64,000 nt of DNA from Pseudomonas vlassakiae (GCF_014269035.2 NZ_JABWRP020000004.1:248001-312000); one strand, 5' to 3'; positions 20,504-30,268 are shown, counted from the first letter of the stretch. Translations and numbers: made by a program. Notes: generated by a model from the sequence alone, not told the origin.

Positions 20504-20531
20504 ATTGACCCGGAACGAGCGTACAAGTTCC
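20504..20531 (-). promoter_or_regulatory. Sigma-E/AlgU-type promoter for rpoH
   Basis: Minus strand: GGAACTT (20525-20531), exactly 16 bases, then TCAAT (20504-20508). This matches the extracytoplasmic-stress sigma consensus (GGAACTT-N16-TCaaA). AlgU control of rpoH is known in P. aeruginosa. A TTGACA at 20545-20550 may belong to a second, housekeeping promoter, though its -10 is poor. Confidence 0.7.
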
Positions 20532-20566
20532 ATCGTGAAGGAAATGTCAATGCTGGCACGTAAAAA

Positions 20567-21595
20567 CTATCGCGGCGCCAGCTCGTTCAAGTGGCGGGCG
20601 ACTGCGATCCATGCACCGATATACCCCAACAGCACCGCTCCGATCAAGAGCGACAGACCATCGGACGCCGGCACCCCGCCCAGGGCGAAGTCACTGCCAT
20701 ACAGCCCGGAAAGCCCTACCACGGCCTCGTTGAGCCAGTTCAGGCCAAAGGCCAGGATGGCCCAGGCCAGCACCCCCGCACCCAGGCCGTACAAGGCGCC
20801 CATGTACAGGAAAGGCCTGCGGACGTAGCTGTCCGTACCGCCCACCAGCTTGATCACTTCGATCTCGATGCGGCGGTTTTCGATATGTAGACGAATTGTG
20901 TTACCGATTACTAACAGCAGCGCGGAAATCAGCATTACCGCCAGGCCGAAGACAAAACGGTCGCCCAGCTTGAGAATCGCCGCCAGCCGCTCGACCCATA
21001 CCAGGTCCAGTTGTGCATTCTCTACCCTTGGCAACTCAGAGAGACGTTGACGGAGGGCTTCCAGGGCCGGTTTATCGACTTCGGTCGGGGTCACCACCAC
21101 CACACCGGGCAACGGGTTGTCAGGCAGTTCGCGCAGGGCCTCGCCCAGCCCGGACTGCTGCTGGAACTCTTGCAGGGCCTGCCCGGGGCTGACGTATTGG
21201 GCGTCGGCGACCCCCGGCATGCGCTTGATGTCATCACGCAGGGCTTCACCCTGCTGGCTACCTGCATCGAGCTTCAGGTACAGCGAAATCTGTGCGGCGC
21301 GTTGCCATGAGCCACCCAGCACCTCGATATTCTTCAGCAGCAGCGACAGCCCCATGGGCATGCTCAGGGCCACGGCCATCACCAGGCAGGTGAAGAAGCT
21401 GCCGATCGGCTGCTTGCCCAGCCGTCGAAGGCTGTCGGCCAGGCTGGCGCGATGGCTTTCCAGCCAGGCGTGCAGCAGGGTGCGGAAATCCGGGCCGTCG
21501 TCATCGTGATCGCCGCCCTTCTTCCTCGCCGGCTGCGGGTCGGCAGCCTTGGGCGCAACGCGCTCGGAAACCTTTGGTGTACGTGTAGTGCTCAT
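20567..21595 (-). CDS. ftsX: Cell-division ABC transporter permease FtsX
   Basis: Membrane partner of FtsE that couples the divisome to peptidoglycan hydrolase activation. 342 residues: a long charged cytoplasmic N-terminus, a first transmembrane helix near 68-88, a periplasmic loop of about 120 residues, and three C-terminal helices. The RIEIEVIKLVGGTDSYVRRPFLYMGALYG segment is the family hallmark. Its ATG overlaps the ftsE stop by four bases (ATGA). Confidence 0.95.
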   Translation of the reverse strand: MSTTRTPKVSERVAPKAADPQPARKKGGDHDDDGPDFRTLLHAWLESHRASLADSLRRLGKQPIGSFFTCLVMAVALSMPMGLSLLLKNIEVLGGSWQRAAQISLYLKLDAGSQQGEALRDDIKRMPGVADAQYVSPGQALQEFQQQSGLGEALRELPDNPLPGVVVVTPTEVDKPALEALRQRLSELPRVENAQLDLVWVERLAAILKLGDRFVFGLAVMLISALLLVIGNTIRLHIENRRIEIEVIKLVGGTDSYVRRPFLYMGALYGLGAGVLAWAILAFGLNWLNEAVVGLSGLYGSDFALGGVPASDGLSLLIGAVLLGYIGAWIAVARHLNELAPR

Positions 21596-22263
21596 TGCCC
21601 GGCCTCCCCATCGCCGATCAGACGACCGCGCTGCAGGGTCAGCATGCGGTGGCGCATGCGCGCAATCAGTGCCAGGTCGTGACTGGCGATCAGAACCGTG
21701 GTGCCCAGGCGGTTGATATCCTCGAACACGCCCATGATCTCCGCGGCCAGCCGCGGGTCGAGGTTACCGGTGGGCTCATCCGCCAGCAGCAGTGCCGGCT
21801 GGTGAACGATGGCGCGGGCAATACCGACCCGCTGCTGCTGGCCGGTGGACAGGTCGGCCGGGAACAGCTCGCCCTTGTCGGCCAGCGACACCCGCTCCAG
21901 CGCCGAATCCACGCGTTTGGCGATCTCGGCCTTGGACAAGCCGAGAATCTGCAGCGGCAGGGCGATGTTGTTGAACACGGTGCGGTCGAACAGCAGCTGG
22001 TGGTTCTGGAACACCACGCCAATCTGCCGACGCAGGAACGGGATCTGCGCATTGCTGATCTGGCCCAGGTCCTGCCCGGCCAGCATCAGCTTGCCACTGG
22101 TCGGGCGTTCCATGGCCAGCAACAGGCGCAGCAAGGTGCTCTTGCCCGCACCCGAGTGCCCGGTGACGAACAGGAACTCGCCCCGGCGCGCGCGGAAACT
22201 CAGCTCGTGCAAGCCGACATGGCCGTTGGGGTAGCGCTTGGCAACCTGTTCGAATCGGATCAT
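21592..22263 (-). CDS. ftsE: Cell-division ATP-binding protein FtsE
   Basis: 223-residue ABC ATPase of the FtsEX complex. Walker A GHSGAGKST at 35-43, signature LSTGQQQRVGIARA, Walker B ALLLADEPTGNLD and switch His in IASHD are present. It starts 2 bases after the ftsY stop and overlaps ftsX, so the three are translationally coupled. Confidence 0.97.
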   Translation of the reverse strand: MIRFEQVAKRYPNGHVGLHELSFRARRGEFLFVTGHSGAGKSTLLRLLLAMERPTSGKLMLAGQDLGQISNAQIPFLRRQIGVVFQNHQLLFDRTVFNNIALPLQILGLSKAEIAKRVDSALERVSLADKGELFPADLSTGQQQRVGIARAIVHQPALLLADEPTGNLDPRLAAEIMGVFEDINRLGTTVLIASHDLALIARMRHRMLTLQRGRLIGDGEAGQ

Positions 22264-22265
22264 GG

Positions 22266-23783
22266 TCAGTCTCGCTCGGCGAACAGAGCCTTGACGAACG
22301 GCTCGGCTTCGAATGTGCGCAGGTCGTCGATGCCTTCACCGACCCCGATGAAGCGGATCGGCAGCTTGAACTGCTTGGCCAGGGCGAAGATCACCCCACC
22401 TTTGGCAGTGCCATCCAGCTTGGTCAGCGCCAGGCCGGTCAGCTCGACGCTCTGGTGGAAGTACTTGGCCTGGCTGATAGCGTTCTGCCCGGTACCGGCG
22501 TCGAGCACCAGCAGCACCTCGTGGGGCGCCTCGGCATCAAGCTTGCCGATGACCCGGCGGACCTTCTTGAGCTCCTCCATCAGGTTGTCCTTGGTGTGCA
22601 GCCGGCCAGCGGTGTCGGCGATCAGCACATCGATACCACGGGCTTTGGCAGCCTGTACCGCGTCGAAGATCACCGAGGCGGAATCGGCGCCGGTGTGCTG
22701 GGCAATCACCGGGATCTGGTTACGCTCGCCCCAGACCTGCAATTGCTCCACGGCAGCGGCACGGAAGGTATCACCGGCAGCCAGCATGACCTTCTTGCCT
22801 TCCAGTTGCAGCTTCTTGGCCAGCTTTCCGATGGTGGTGGTCTTGCCCGCACCGTTCACGCCGACGACCAGAATCACGTAGGGCTTGTTCTGCGCCTGGA
22901 CCTTGAGCGGCTGCTCGACAGGGCGCAGCAGGGCTGCCAGTTCCTCCTGCAGCGACTTGTACAGCGCGTCGGCGTCGGCCAGCTGCTTGCGGGCGACCTT
23001 CTGGGTCAGGTTCTGAACGATGGCCGAGGTGGCTTCGACGCCGACGTCGGCCGTCAGCAGACGGGTTTCGATCTCGTCGAGCAGGTCGTCATCGATGACC
23101 TTCTTGCCCAGGAACAGGCTGGCCATGCCCTCGCCGATGCTGGCGCTGGTCTTCGACAGGCCCTGCTTGAGGCGGGCGAAGAAACCGGGCTTGGACTGCT
23201 CGGTGGCAACCGGGGCAGCGACCTCGGGAGCGGGTTGCGGCTCCACAGGCGCAGGGGCCACGACTGGCGTCACGGCTACCGGTTCTGGTGCAGGACGCTG
23301 CGGAATCACCGGCGGCGCCTTCGGCTGCAGGTCCGGTACCAGCGCCACAGGCTCTTCGGCTACCGGCAGCACCAGGTTGCTGACAGGGGCTGTGTGCTCG
23401 ACCACCGGGGCAGTCTCGACCGGCGCTGCTTGTACAGGCAGGGAAGCGATTGGCTCGGGCACCGGAGCGACCAGCGGCTCGGAAGCGACCGGTTCAGGCT
23501 CGGGCGCCACTACTGGCGTGGAAGCGACTGGCGCTGGCGCAGGCGCTTCGACCACCGGTGGCATAGGCTCGACCGGCGCAGGCGGCTGTCCTTCGACACG
23601 TGGCTGCTCGGCGGCGGGCTGCGGCGTTGCCGGCTCGGCTGGCTGCACCTCGGGCGCTGGTGGCTCAGGCGTTTGAGGCTGTTCGGCGACAGGTTGCTGC
23701 GGTTTCTTGCGAAACCAGCTGAACAGGCCTTTTTTCTCGCCAGCCTCGGCCGGCGCTTTTTTGTCGTCGTTGGAACCAAACAT
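22266..23783 (-). CDS. ftsY: Signal recognition particle receptor FtsY
   Basis: GTPase that docks SRP-ribosome complexes at the membrane. 505 residues. Residues about 20-195 are a low-complexity acidic Pro/Val/Glu/Ala-rich A-domain with repeated PVEP and VAPEPEPVA-like units. The NG domain follows with G1 GVNGAGKTTTIGK, G3 DTAGRLHTKDN, G4 TKLDGTAKGG and the C-terminal GVGEGIDDLRTF. The very basic start (DDKKAPAEAGEKKGLFSWFRKK) may help membrane binding. Divergent from the M16 pair. Confidence 0.96.
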   Translation of the reverse strand: MFGSNDDKKAPAEAGEKKGLFSWFRKKPQQPVAEQPQTPEPPAPEVQPAEPATPQPAAEQPRVEGQPPAPVEPMPPVVEAPAPAPVASTPVVAPEPEPVASEPLVAPVPEPIASLPVQAAPVETAPVVEHTAPVSNLVLPVAEEPVALVPDLQPKAPPVIPQRPAPEPVAVTPVVAPAPVEPQPAPEVAAPVATEQSKPGFFARLKQGLSKTSASIGEGMASLFLGKKVIDDDLLDEIETRLLTADVGVEATSAIVQNLTQKVARKQLADADALYKSLQEELAALLRPVEQPLKVQAQNKPYVILVVGVNGAGKTTTIGKLAKKLQLEGKKVMLAAGDTFRAAAVEQLQVWGERNQIPVIAQHTGADSASVIFDAVQAAKARGIDVLIADTAGRLHTKDNLMEELKKVRRVIGKLDAEAPHEVLLVLDAGTGQNAISQAKYFHQSVELTGLALTKLDGTAKGGVIFALAKQFKLPIRFIGVGEGIDDLRTFEAEPFVKALFAERD

Positions 23784-24015
23784 GGAAGACGGCTATCTCA
23801 GGGTAGCGATGGGCCAGCAACTGGCACATCAGGAATTCTCTAAACGCAGAACAGACTATTTTGAATCCGACTGGTTCATGCGCAATGTTTTGTCTTAATG
23901 GGCCTGCGGGCCAGAACGGCGACAGGCATGGTCGCCAGGCAACCGGATCAGTATCCTAGCACCTCCTGGCCCGCCGACGCTAAACCAGCGGGCCGCCGAA
24001 CAGGTTAATCACCGT

Positions 24016-25371
24016 ATGAATGCTCTAGCCCGCCGCGCCGCTGGCCTGTTGCTCGGCACGCTCTGCCTGCCGCTCGCGGCATTCGCCGCCGACGTGCAAC
24101 CGACCCACGAATTCATCCTCGACAACGGCCTGAAAGTGGTCGTGCGCGAAGACCACCGCGCCCCAGTGGTCGTCTCGCAGATCTGGTACAAGGTCGGCTC
24201 CAGCTACGAGACCCCAGGCCAGACCGGCTTGTCCCATGCCCTGGAGCACATGATGTTCAAGGGCAGCGCCAAGATCGGCCCTGGCGAGGCCTCGCGCATC
24301 CTGCGTGATCTCGGCGCGGAAGAAAACGCCTTCACCAGCGACGACTACACCGCCTACTACCAGGTGCTGGCCCGCGACCGCCTGCCGGTGGCCCTTGAGC
24401 TCGAAGCCGACCGCCTGGCCAGCCTGCGCCTGCCTGCCGACGAGTTCGCCCGTGAAATCGAGGTGATCAAGGAGGAGCGCCGCCTGCGTACCGATGACCA
24501 GCCAAGTTCCAAGGCCTTCGAGCTGTTCCGTGCCATGGCCTTCCCGGCCAGCGGCTACCACACCCCGACCATCGGCTGGATGGCCGACCTCGAGCGCATG
24601 AAAGTCGAGGAACTGCGTCACTGGTACGAATCCTGGTACGCACCGAACAACGCCACCCTGGTGGTGGTCGGCGATGTCACCGCCGATGAGGTCAAAGGCC
24701 TGGCACAGAAATACTTCGGCAACATCCCCAAGCGCGCCGTGCCACCTGCCAAACTGCCGCTGGAACTGGCCGAACCGGGCCAGCGCCAGCTGACCTTGCA
24801 CGTACGCACCCAGTTGCCGAGCCTGATCTACGGCTTCAATGTACCGGGCCTGGCCACTGCCAAGGAGCCACGCACCGTGCATGCCCTGCGCCTGATCTCG
24901 GCCCTGCTCGACGGCGGCTACAGCGCGCGCATGCCGGCACGCCTGGAGCGTGGCCAGGAGCTGGTGGCCGGTGCTTCGTCCAGCTACAACGCCTTTACCC
25001 GGGGCGACAGCCTGTTCCTGATCTCGGCCACGCCGAACGTGCAGAAACAGAAAACCCTGGCTGACGTCGAAAAAGGCCTCTGGCAGCTGCTCGACGAACT
25101 CAAGACCACTCCGCCAAGCGCCGAAGAGCTGGAGCGCGTGCGCGCGCAGGTCATCGCAGGGCTGGTCTACGACCGCGACTCCATCAGCAGCCAGGCCACC
25201 ACCATCGGCCAGCTGGAAACCGTCGGCCTGTCCTGGAAGCTGATCGACAGCGAGCTGGACGAACTCAAGCGCGTCACCCCGGAAGACGTGCAAAACGCCG
25301 CACGCACCTATTTCACCCGCGAACGCCTGAGCGTTGCCCACGTACTGCCCGAGGAGTCCGCTCATGAGTGA
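24016..25371 (+). CDS. Exported M16 family zinc metalloprotease (catalytic subunit)
   Basis: 451 residues with a signal peptide (RRAAGLLLGTLCLPLAAFAA). The inverted zinc motif HALEH is at 74-78, with the third ligand expected in EVIKEERR (Glu153/154). GGYSARMPARLER and EDVQNAARTYF lie in the second half. It is the catalytic half of a two-gene M16B unit like mitochondrial processing peptidase alpha/beta; the partner gene overlaps its 3' end by 8 bases. Periplasmic location is inferred from the signal. Substrate unknown. Confidence 0.88.
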   Translation: MNALARRAAGLLLGTLCLPLAAFAADVQPTHEFILDNGLKVVVREDHRAPVVVSQIWYKVGSSYETPGQTGLSHALEHMMFKGSAKIGPGEASRILRDLGAEENAFTSDDYTAYYQVLARDRLPVALELEADRLASLRLPADEFAREIEVIKEERRLRTDDQPSSKAFELFRAMAFPASGYHTPTIGWMADLERMKVEELRHWYESWYAPNNATLVVVGDVTADEVKGLAQKYFGNIPKRAVPPAKLPLELAEPGQRQLTLHVRTQLPSLIYGFNVPGLATAKEPRTVHALRLISALLDGGYSARMPARLERGQELVAGASSSYNAFTRGDSLFLISATPNVQKQKTLADVEKGLWQLLDELKTTPPSAEELERVRAQVIAGLVYDRDSISSQATTIGQLETVGLSWKLIDSELDELKRVTPEDVQNAARTYFTRERLSVAHVLPEESAHE

Positions 25372-26848
25372 TCGCAGCGCACCACGCTACACCCTGATCG
25401 GTACGGGCATCATCGCGCTGGTAGTGGCCGTGGCCGCCGTGCTCGCCCGGCCGGCACATTCCGAGGCCGAAAACAGCGCCGCCCGCCCGGCCAACACCCT
25501 GCAATCGCTGGCCGAGCTTGATGGCAAGGCACCCAGCAGGCGCCAGTTGAACATCCAGAACTGGACCACCGCCGAAGGCGCCCGGGTCCTGTTCGTCGAG
25601 GCCCGCGAGCTGCCGATGTTCGACCTGCGCGTGACTTTTGCCGCCGGCAGCAGCCAGGACGGCAACGCCCCTGGCCTGGCCAGCCTGACCAACGCCATGC
25701 TCAACGAGGGCGTGGCCGGCAAGGACGTGACGGCCATCGCCGAGGGCTTCGAGGGCCTGGGTGCCGACTTTGGCAACGGTTCCTATCGCGACATGGCCGT
25801 GGCCTCGCTGCGCAGCCTGAGTGCCCGGGACAAACGCGAGCCCGCCCTCAAGCTGTTCGCCGAAGTGACCGGCAAGCCAACCTTCCCGGAAGACGCCCTG
25901 AAACGCATCAAGAACCAGCTGCTGGCCGGTTTCGAGTATGAGAAACAAAACCCTGGCAAGATCGCCGGCAAGGCACTGTTCAGTAAGCTCTACGGCGATC
26001 ACCCCTACGCTCAGCCAAGCGATGGCAGCGCCGAGAGCGTACCAGGCATCACCCTTGAGCAGCTGCGCGCCTTCCACGCCAAGGCCTATGCCGCTGGCAA
26101 CGCGGTGATCGCCCTGGTCGGCGACCTTAGCCGCGAGGAAGCCGAGGCCGTCGCCGCCCAGGTCTCCGCTGCCCTGCCCAAAGGCCCGGCACTGGCCAAA
26201 CCGGCCCAGCCGGTCGAGCCCAGGGCTGGCGTCACCCATATCGACTTCCCGAGCAAGCAGACGCACCTGATGCTCGCCGAGCTTGGCATCGACCGTCAGG
26301 ACCCGGACTGGCCGGCCCTTTCGCTGGGCAACCAGATCCTCGGCGGCGGCGCCTTCGGCACCCGCCTGATGAGCGAAGTCCGCGAAAAACGCGGCCTGAC
26401 CTACGGTGTGTATTCGGTATTCAGCCCGATGCAGGTGCGTGGGCCGTTCATGATCAACCTGCAGACCCGCGCCGAACTCAGTGAAGGCACGCTCAAGCTG
26501 GTACAGGACATCCTTGCCGACTACCTCAAGAGCGGCCCGACCCAGCAGGAGCTGGACGACGCCAAACGCGAATTGGCCGGCAGCTTCCCGCTGTCCAATG
26601 CCAGCAACGCCAGTATCGTCGGCCAACTGGGCGCCATCGGTTTCTACAACCTGCCCCTGACCTGGCTGGAGGACTTCATGCAGCAGTCCCAGGCGCTGAC
26701 CGTCGAACAGGTCAAGGCGGCGATGAACAAGCACCTGGCAGCCGATAAACTGGTGATCGTCACCGTTGGCCCGAAAGTGCCACAGAAGCCACTGCCTGCC
26801 CCCACTGACAAACCGTCCGAGCAGCCGCTCGGCGTACCGGAGCACTAA
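25364..26848 (+). CDS. M16 family protease-like partner, membrane-anchored, no zinc motif
   Basis: 494 residues from an ATG overlapping the previous stop. An N-terminal hydrophobic anchor or signal (TLIGTGIIALVVAVAAVLA) is followed by an M16 fold in which the HxxEH site is absent: the equivalent stretch reads GLASLTNAMLNEG. The second-half hallmark REKRGLTYGVYSVFSP is kept. Such non-catalytic M16 subunits carry the arginine/tyrosine pair completing the partner's active site. It is expected to pair with the preceding gene product in the periplasm. Confidence 0.87.
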   Translation: MSDRSAPRYTLIGTGIIALVVAVAAVLARPAHSEAENSAARPANTLQSLAELDGKAPSRRQLNIQNWTTAEGARVLFVEARELPMFDLRVTFAAGSSQDGNAPGLASLTNAMLNEGVAGKDVTAIAEGFEGLGADFGNGSYRDMAVASLRSLSARDKREPALKLFAEVTGKPTFPEDALKRIKNQLLAGFEYEKQNPGKIAGKALFSKLYGDHPYAQPSDGSAESVPGITLEQLRAFHAKAYAAGNAVIALVGDLSREEAEAVAAQVSAALPKGPALAKPAQPVEPRAGVTHIDFPSKQTHLMLAELGIDRQDPDWPALSLGNQILGGGAFGTRLMSEVREKRGLTYGVYSVFSPMQVRGPFMINLQTRAELSEGTLKLVQDILADYLKSGPTQQELDDAKRELAGSFPLSNASNASIVGQLGAIGFYNLPLTWLEDFMQQSQALTVEQVKAAMNKHLAADKLVIVTVGPKVPQKPLPAPTDKPSEQPLGVPEH

Positions 26849-27450
26849 TGCCTAGATCCACCCCTCCCGCCCGCCCGCAGCAGGGCCAAAGCAAGGGCCA
26901 GGGTCACCTGCGCATCATCGCCGGCGAGTGGCGCAGCCGCCGCCTGGCGGTACCCGAAGGCGAAGGCCTGCGGCCAACCCCTGACCGTGTGCGCGAAACC
27001 GTTTTCAACTGGCTGGCGCCCCACATCGAAGGTGCCCAGGTGCTGGATGCCTTCACCGGCAGCGGCGCCCTGGTGCTGGAGGCGCTGTCCCGTGGCGCCG
27101 AGAATGCCGTGGCGCTGGACAGCAATTCGGCGGCCATCGCCAACTTGAAGAACAATCTCGAGATCCTGCGCTGCCCGCGTGGACAGATTCTGCAGACCGA
27201 CGCCCTGCGCTACCTGCAGAACCCGGCCAAGCAGCAGTTCGACGTAGTGTTCCTCGACCCGCCGTTCCACCAGGACCTGCTGGCCAATACCTGCAACCTG
27301 CTGGAGCAGAACCAGTGGCTGCGCGAACAGGCGTGGATCTACACCGAGAGCGAGGCCGCCCCGTCGACGCTGCCAATGCCTGGCAACTGGCGCCTGCACC
27401 GCGAGAAGAAGACCGGCCAGGTGCACTATGCACTGTGGCAACGGGGCTGA
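26848..27450 (+). CDS. rsmD: 16S rRNA (guanine966-N2)-methyltransferase RsmD
   Basis: Modifies G966 of 16S rRNA during 30S assembly. 200 residues. HLRIIAGEWRSRRL at the N-terminus, FTGSGALVLEALSRGA (SAM motif), the catalytic FLDPPFHQD and an RLHREKKTGQVHYALW C-terminus are present. The start overlaps the preceding stop by one base (TAATG), so it is translationally linked to the first M16 pair. Confidence 0.95.
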   Translation: MPRSTPPARPQQGQSKGQGHLRIIAGEWRSRRLAVPEGEGLRPTPDRVRETVFNWLAPHIEGAQVLDAFTGSGALVLEALSRGAENAVALDSNSAAIANLKNNLEILRCPRGQILQTDALRYLQNPAKQQFDVVFLDPPFHQDLLANTCNLLEQNQWLREQAWIYTESEAAPSTLPMPGNWRLHREKKTGQVHYALWQRG

Positions 27451-27543
27451 ACCCCTGACGCTGGGTAACCTTACTTATCTACCGCAAACCCGCCGCCGCC
27501 ATGGTTGAAGCTGCTCCTACATTCTCGCAGGAGTACTTCAACC

Positions 27544-28845
27544 ATGACCGAACGCCCTCCGACGACCATCCTGGGCAGCAACGTACAATCGTTCACCCTT
27601 GCCAACGGCCTGCGCATCTACCTGCGTGAAGACCATCGTGCGCCGCTGGTCAGTGTGCAGCTGTGGTATCACGTCGGGTCAAGCTACGAGCCAGCAGGCC
27701 ACTCAGGCCTTTCCCATGCCCTGGAACACTTGCTCTTCGAGGGCAGCAGCAAACTGGCAGCTGGCCAATATTCGGCCCTCATGACCCGTCTTGGCGGCGA
27801 ACCGAATGCGTTCACTTCCACCGACGCCACGTTCTTTCCGCTGACATTGCCAAGCAGTCGACTGGAGGTTGCCCTGGAAGCGATGGCCGATGTCATGGCG
27901 AGCGCCACACTCAGCGATACACCTTTCGCTCGCGAACTGAGCGTGGTGATGGCAGAGCGCCGGGAACAAGTCGACAACAACCCCTTGGCACTGGCACTGG
28001 AACATCACCAGATACTGGCTTACGGTACCGGCGGCTATGGCACCCCCGTCGTTGGCCACAAGGCTGATCTTGAGCACCTGACGCCTGCTGCAGCGCGAAC
28101 TTGGTACCAGACCTGGTACCACCCCAACAACGCCACACTTGCTGTAGCAGGCGACATGACCTTGTCACAGCTGCAAAGCCTGGTCATGCGGCACTTTGCA
28201 ACGATCCCGGCCAACCGCCTGCCAGCACGAGAAACACCTTCTGCTCCCCCGCTGCAGAGTCGACGTCATCAAACGCTGCGACAACCGGGCCAGTACACAG
28301 GCACGATTCTCAGTTTCAACCTCCCCAGCCAATGTACGGCCCAGTCCGGCGAACAAGCTTATGCATTGCGGCTCCTGCCCGAGCTGCTTGCCGATGGGCT
28401 CAGCAGCCCCCTGCAAAGACGACTGGTTCTGGAAGACCGCACCCTGCTGGCCCTGCGCTCAGCATACGAACCCTGGCAGCGCGGCGACAGCATGCTGGCG
28501 CTCTATGCTTTTTGCAGCCCGCAGGTTACGCCGCAGATCGCCGCCGAAAGGCTGCTGGTGGAAATTGAATCCTTTCGTCACTCGGCACCTTCCAGAGAAG
28601 ACCTTCAACGCGCCAAGGCGCGCCTGCTGGCCAGGCAGATGTTCGAGAGGGACGACATCGATATACAGGCACGGGCCATCGGCAAACAAGCCGCCTGCGG
28701 CCTGGACCCCATTGCACTGGAAAACGAGCGACAAGACATCGAAGCCGTGACAGCCGAACAGGTCGGCCAGGTCGCCCTTGAGTTCCTGATCGATTCCCGC
28801 GCTGCCATTACCTTCATGCACAACAAGGAGAGCGCACATGCGTGA
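27544..28845 (+). CDS. Second M16 zinc metalloprotease, no signal peptide
   Basis: 433 residues from the ATG at 27544, behind AGGAGTACTTCAACC. Homologous by eye to the 24016-25371 product across the whole length: YLREDHRAPLVSVQLWYHVGSSYEPAG is nearly superimposable on its counterpart, HALEH is at 58-62, and the third ligand lies in MAERRE (Glu138). Both proteins end in ESAH plus one residue. Unlike its paralogue it begins TERPPTTILGSN with no hydrophobic leader, so a cytosolic location is predicted. Codon use looks slightly less GC-biased than in its neighbours. Substrate unknown. Confidence 0.85.
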   Translation: MTERPPTTILGSNVQSFTLANGLRIYLREDHRAPLVSVQLWYHVGSSYEPAGHSGLSHALEHLLFEGSSKLAAGQYSALMTRLGGEPNAFTSTDATFFPLTLPSSRLEVALEAMADVMASATLSDTPFARELSVVMAERREQVDNNPLALALEHHQILAYGTGGYGTPVVGHKADLEHLTPAAARTWYQTWYHPNNATLAVAGDMTLSQLQSLVMRHFATIPANRLPARETPSAPPLQSRRHQTLRQPGQYTGTILSFNLPSQCTAQSGEQAYALRLLPELLADGLSSPLQRRLVLEDRTLLALRSAYEPWQRGDSMLALYAFCSPQVTPQIAAERLLVEIESFRHSAPSREDLQRAKARLLARQMFERDDIDIQARAIGKQAACGLDPIALENERQDIEAVTAEQVGQVALEFLIDSRAAITFMHNKESAHA

Positions 28846-30208
28846 TTTGACTGCGACCTCAAAGCCTACCGAAACCAACAGCATCTACGGCGGCCTGATC
28901 AGCGCCCAAGGGCTCGACCTGGGCCAGTTCGAATCCATCCAGACGCGGGTGCAAGCCTGGAAGACCGAAGCAGGTACAGCCGTAAAATTCGTCGAAGCCC
29001 GTGGATTACCTGTCGTTGACGTAGTACTGAGGTTCAGGGCCGGCACTGTTCAGGACACTGAGCACCCTGGCCTGGCAGCCTTGACGCTGTCCATGCTCGA
29101 TGAGGGTAGCCAGCAGTACACGGCCACCGAACAAGCCAGTCATCTCGAACGCCTGGGGGCGGTTTTCGACAAGCAGATACGCCTGGAACATGCGACATTG
29201 AGCCTGCGCAGCCTGAGCACCCCGGCCGTGCTGGGGCCGTCCCTGGCGCTGTTCACCGACCTTGTGGCACGCCCCGCATTCCTCGCCCCCGCTCTGGACA
29301 AGATCAAGCAGCAGTTGCTGCAGAGCAACGCCTCACGCGAGCAGCGTCCTGTATCGAGGGCGCGCAGCGAAACTTTGCGCCACATGTTCAGTGGCCATCC
29401 TTATGGCAGCTCACTGGGCAGCTCGGAAGAGGCTCTGGCGGCGGTTACCCCAGACGATTTGCGGACATTCCACCAACGCGCCTACTCCGCCAGCAACCTG
29501 GAGTTGGTCGTGGTCGGCGACCTTTCTTTCGCGCAAGCCCAAGCACTCTCCCATCAAATCAGCCAAGCACTGCCACAGCGTTGGTCGGCAACAGATCTGC
29601 CAGCTGTCCCAGCCGCTACCGGCACGACCCTAAAAGTCGAACAGCCTGGCGCGAGCAGCGCTGTCTTGCTGGCACTTCCGTTGAACGTGCCCGCCAATGA
29701 TCCGCAGTTCCCAGCCCTGGAGTTGGCCAGCGAAATACTGGGAGAAGGGCTCGAATCGCGCTTGATGGTCGAACTGCGCCAACGCCGTGGCCTGACCTAC
29801 GGCGTGCAAACCCGCGTATCGCCATTACGGGCGGGCGGACTGTTCACCATCGAATGGCAAATCGCCCCCGCGCATGTGGAAGGCTCCCTGGAACTGGTAG
29901 TGGACCTGCTGCGCGATTTCATTGAACAAGGGCCAACCCAGGCAGAACTGCAAGTGGCTCGCAAGCAGCGGGAAGGGCAATTGCTGCGCAGTGTCGCGCA
30001 GAACAAAGGCCTGGCAGCATTGCTCGCGGATCTGACCCATAAACGCCAACCTGACGATTATCTGAACACCTACATCGAGCGCATCAACCGTTTGACGCCG
30101 GCCAATGTCCGTGCCGCCATGCAGCGCCATCTCGACCTAAGCTGTATCGTACAGGTCAGTGTCGGCCCAAGCGTCGAGCAACAACCTCTGCCAGCCCCCG
30201 ACCAATAG
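28838..30208 (+). CDS. Second M16 partner subunit, no zinc motif, no signal
   Basis: 456 residues; the ATG overlaps the previous stop by 8 bases, exactly the geometry of the upstream pair. GLAALTLSMLDEGS replaces the HxxEH segment, and RQRRGLTYGVQTRVSP is the second-half hallmark shared with the 25364-26848 product. No signal peptide or anchor is seen. Together with the preceding gene it forms a complete paralogous M16 pair. Some bacterial M16 pairs mature peptides (for example PQQ or RiPP processing), but no precursor gene is visible nearby. Confidence 0.85.
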   Translation: MRDLTATSKPTETNSIYGGLISAQGLDLGQFESIQTRVQAWKTEAGTAVKFVEARGLPVVDVVLRFRAGTVQDTEHPGLAALTLSMLDEGSQQYTATEQASHLERLGAVFDKQIRLEHATLSLRSLSTPAVLGPSLALFTDLVARPAFLAPALDKIKQQLLQSNASREQRPVSRARSETLRHMFSGHPYGSSLGSSEEALAAVTPDDLRTFHQRAYSASNLELVVVGDLSFAQAQALSHQISQALPQRWSATDLPAVPAATGTTLKVEQPGASSAVLLALPLNVPANDPQFPALELASEILGEGLESRLMVELRQRRGLTYGVQTRVSPLRAGGLFTIEWQIAPAHVEGSLELVVDLLRDFIEQGPTQAELQVARKQREGQLLRSVAQNKGLAALLADLTHKRQPDDYLNTYIERINRLTPANVRAAMQRHLDLSCIVQVSVGPSVEQQPLPAPDQ

Positions 30209-30268
30209 CGCAGGTACAGTGGCGGGGTTTCATGGCACTCTACGCAGGCAAATCACGAGTCGCCCAGC

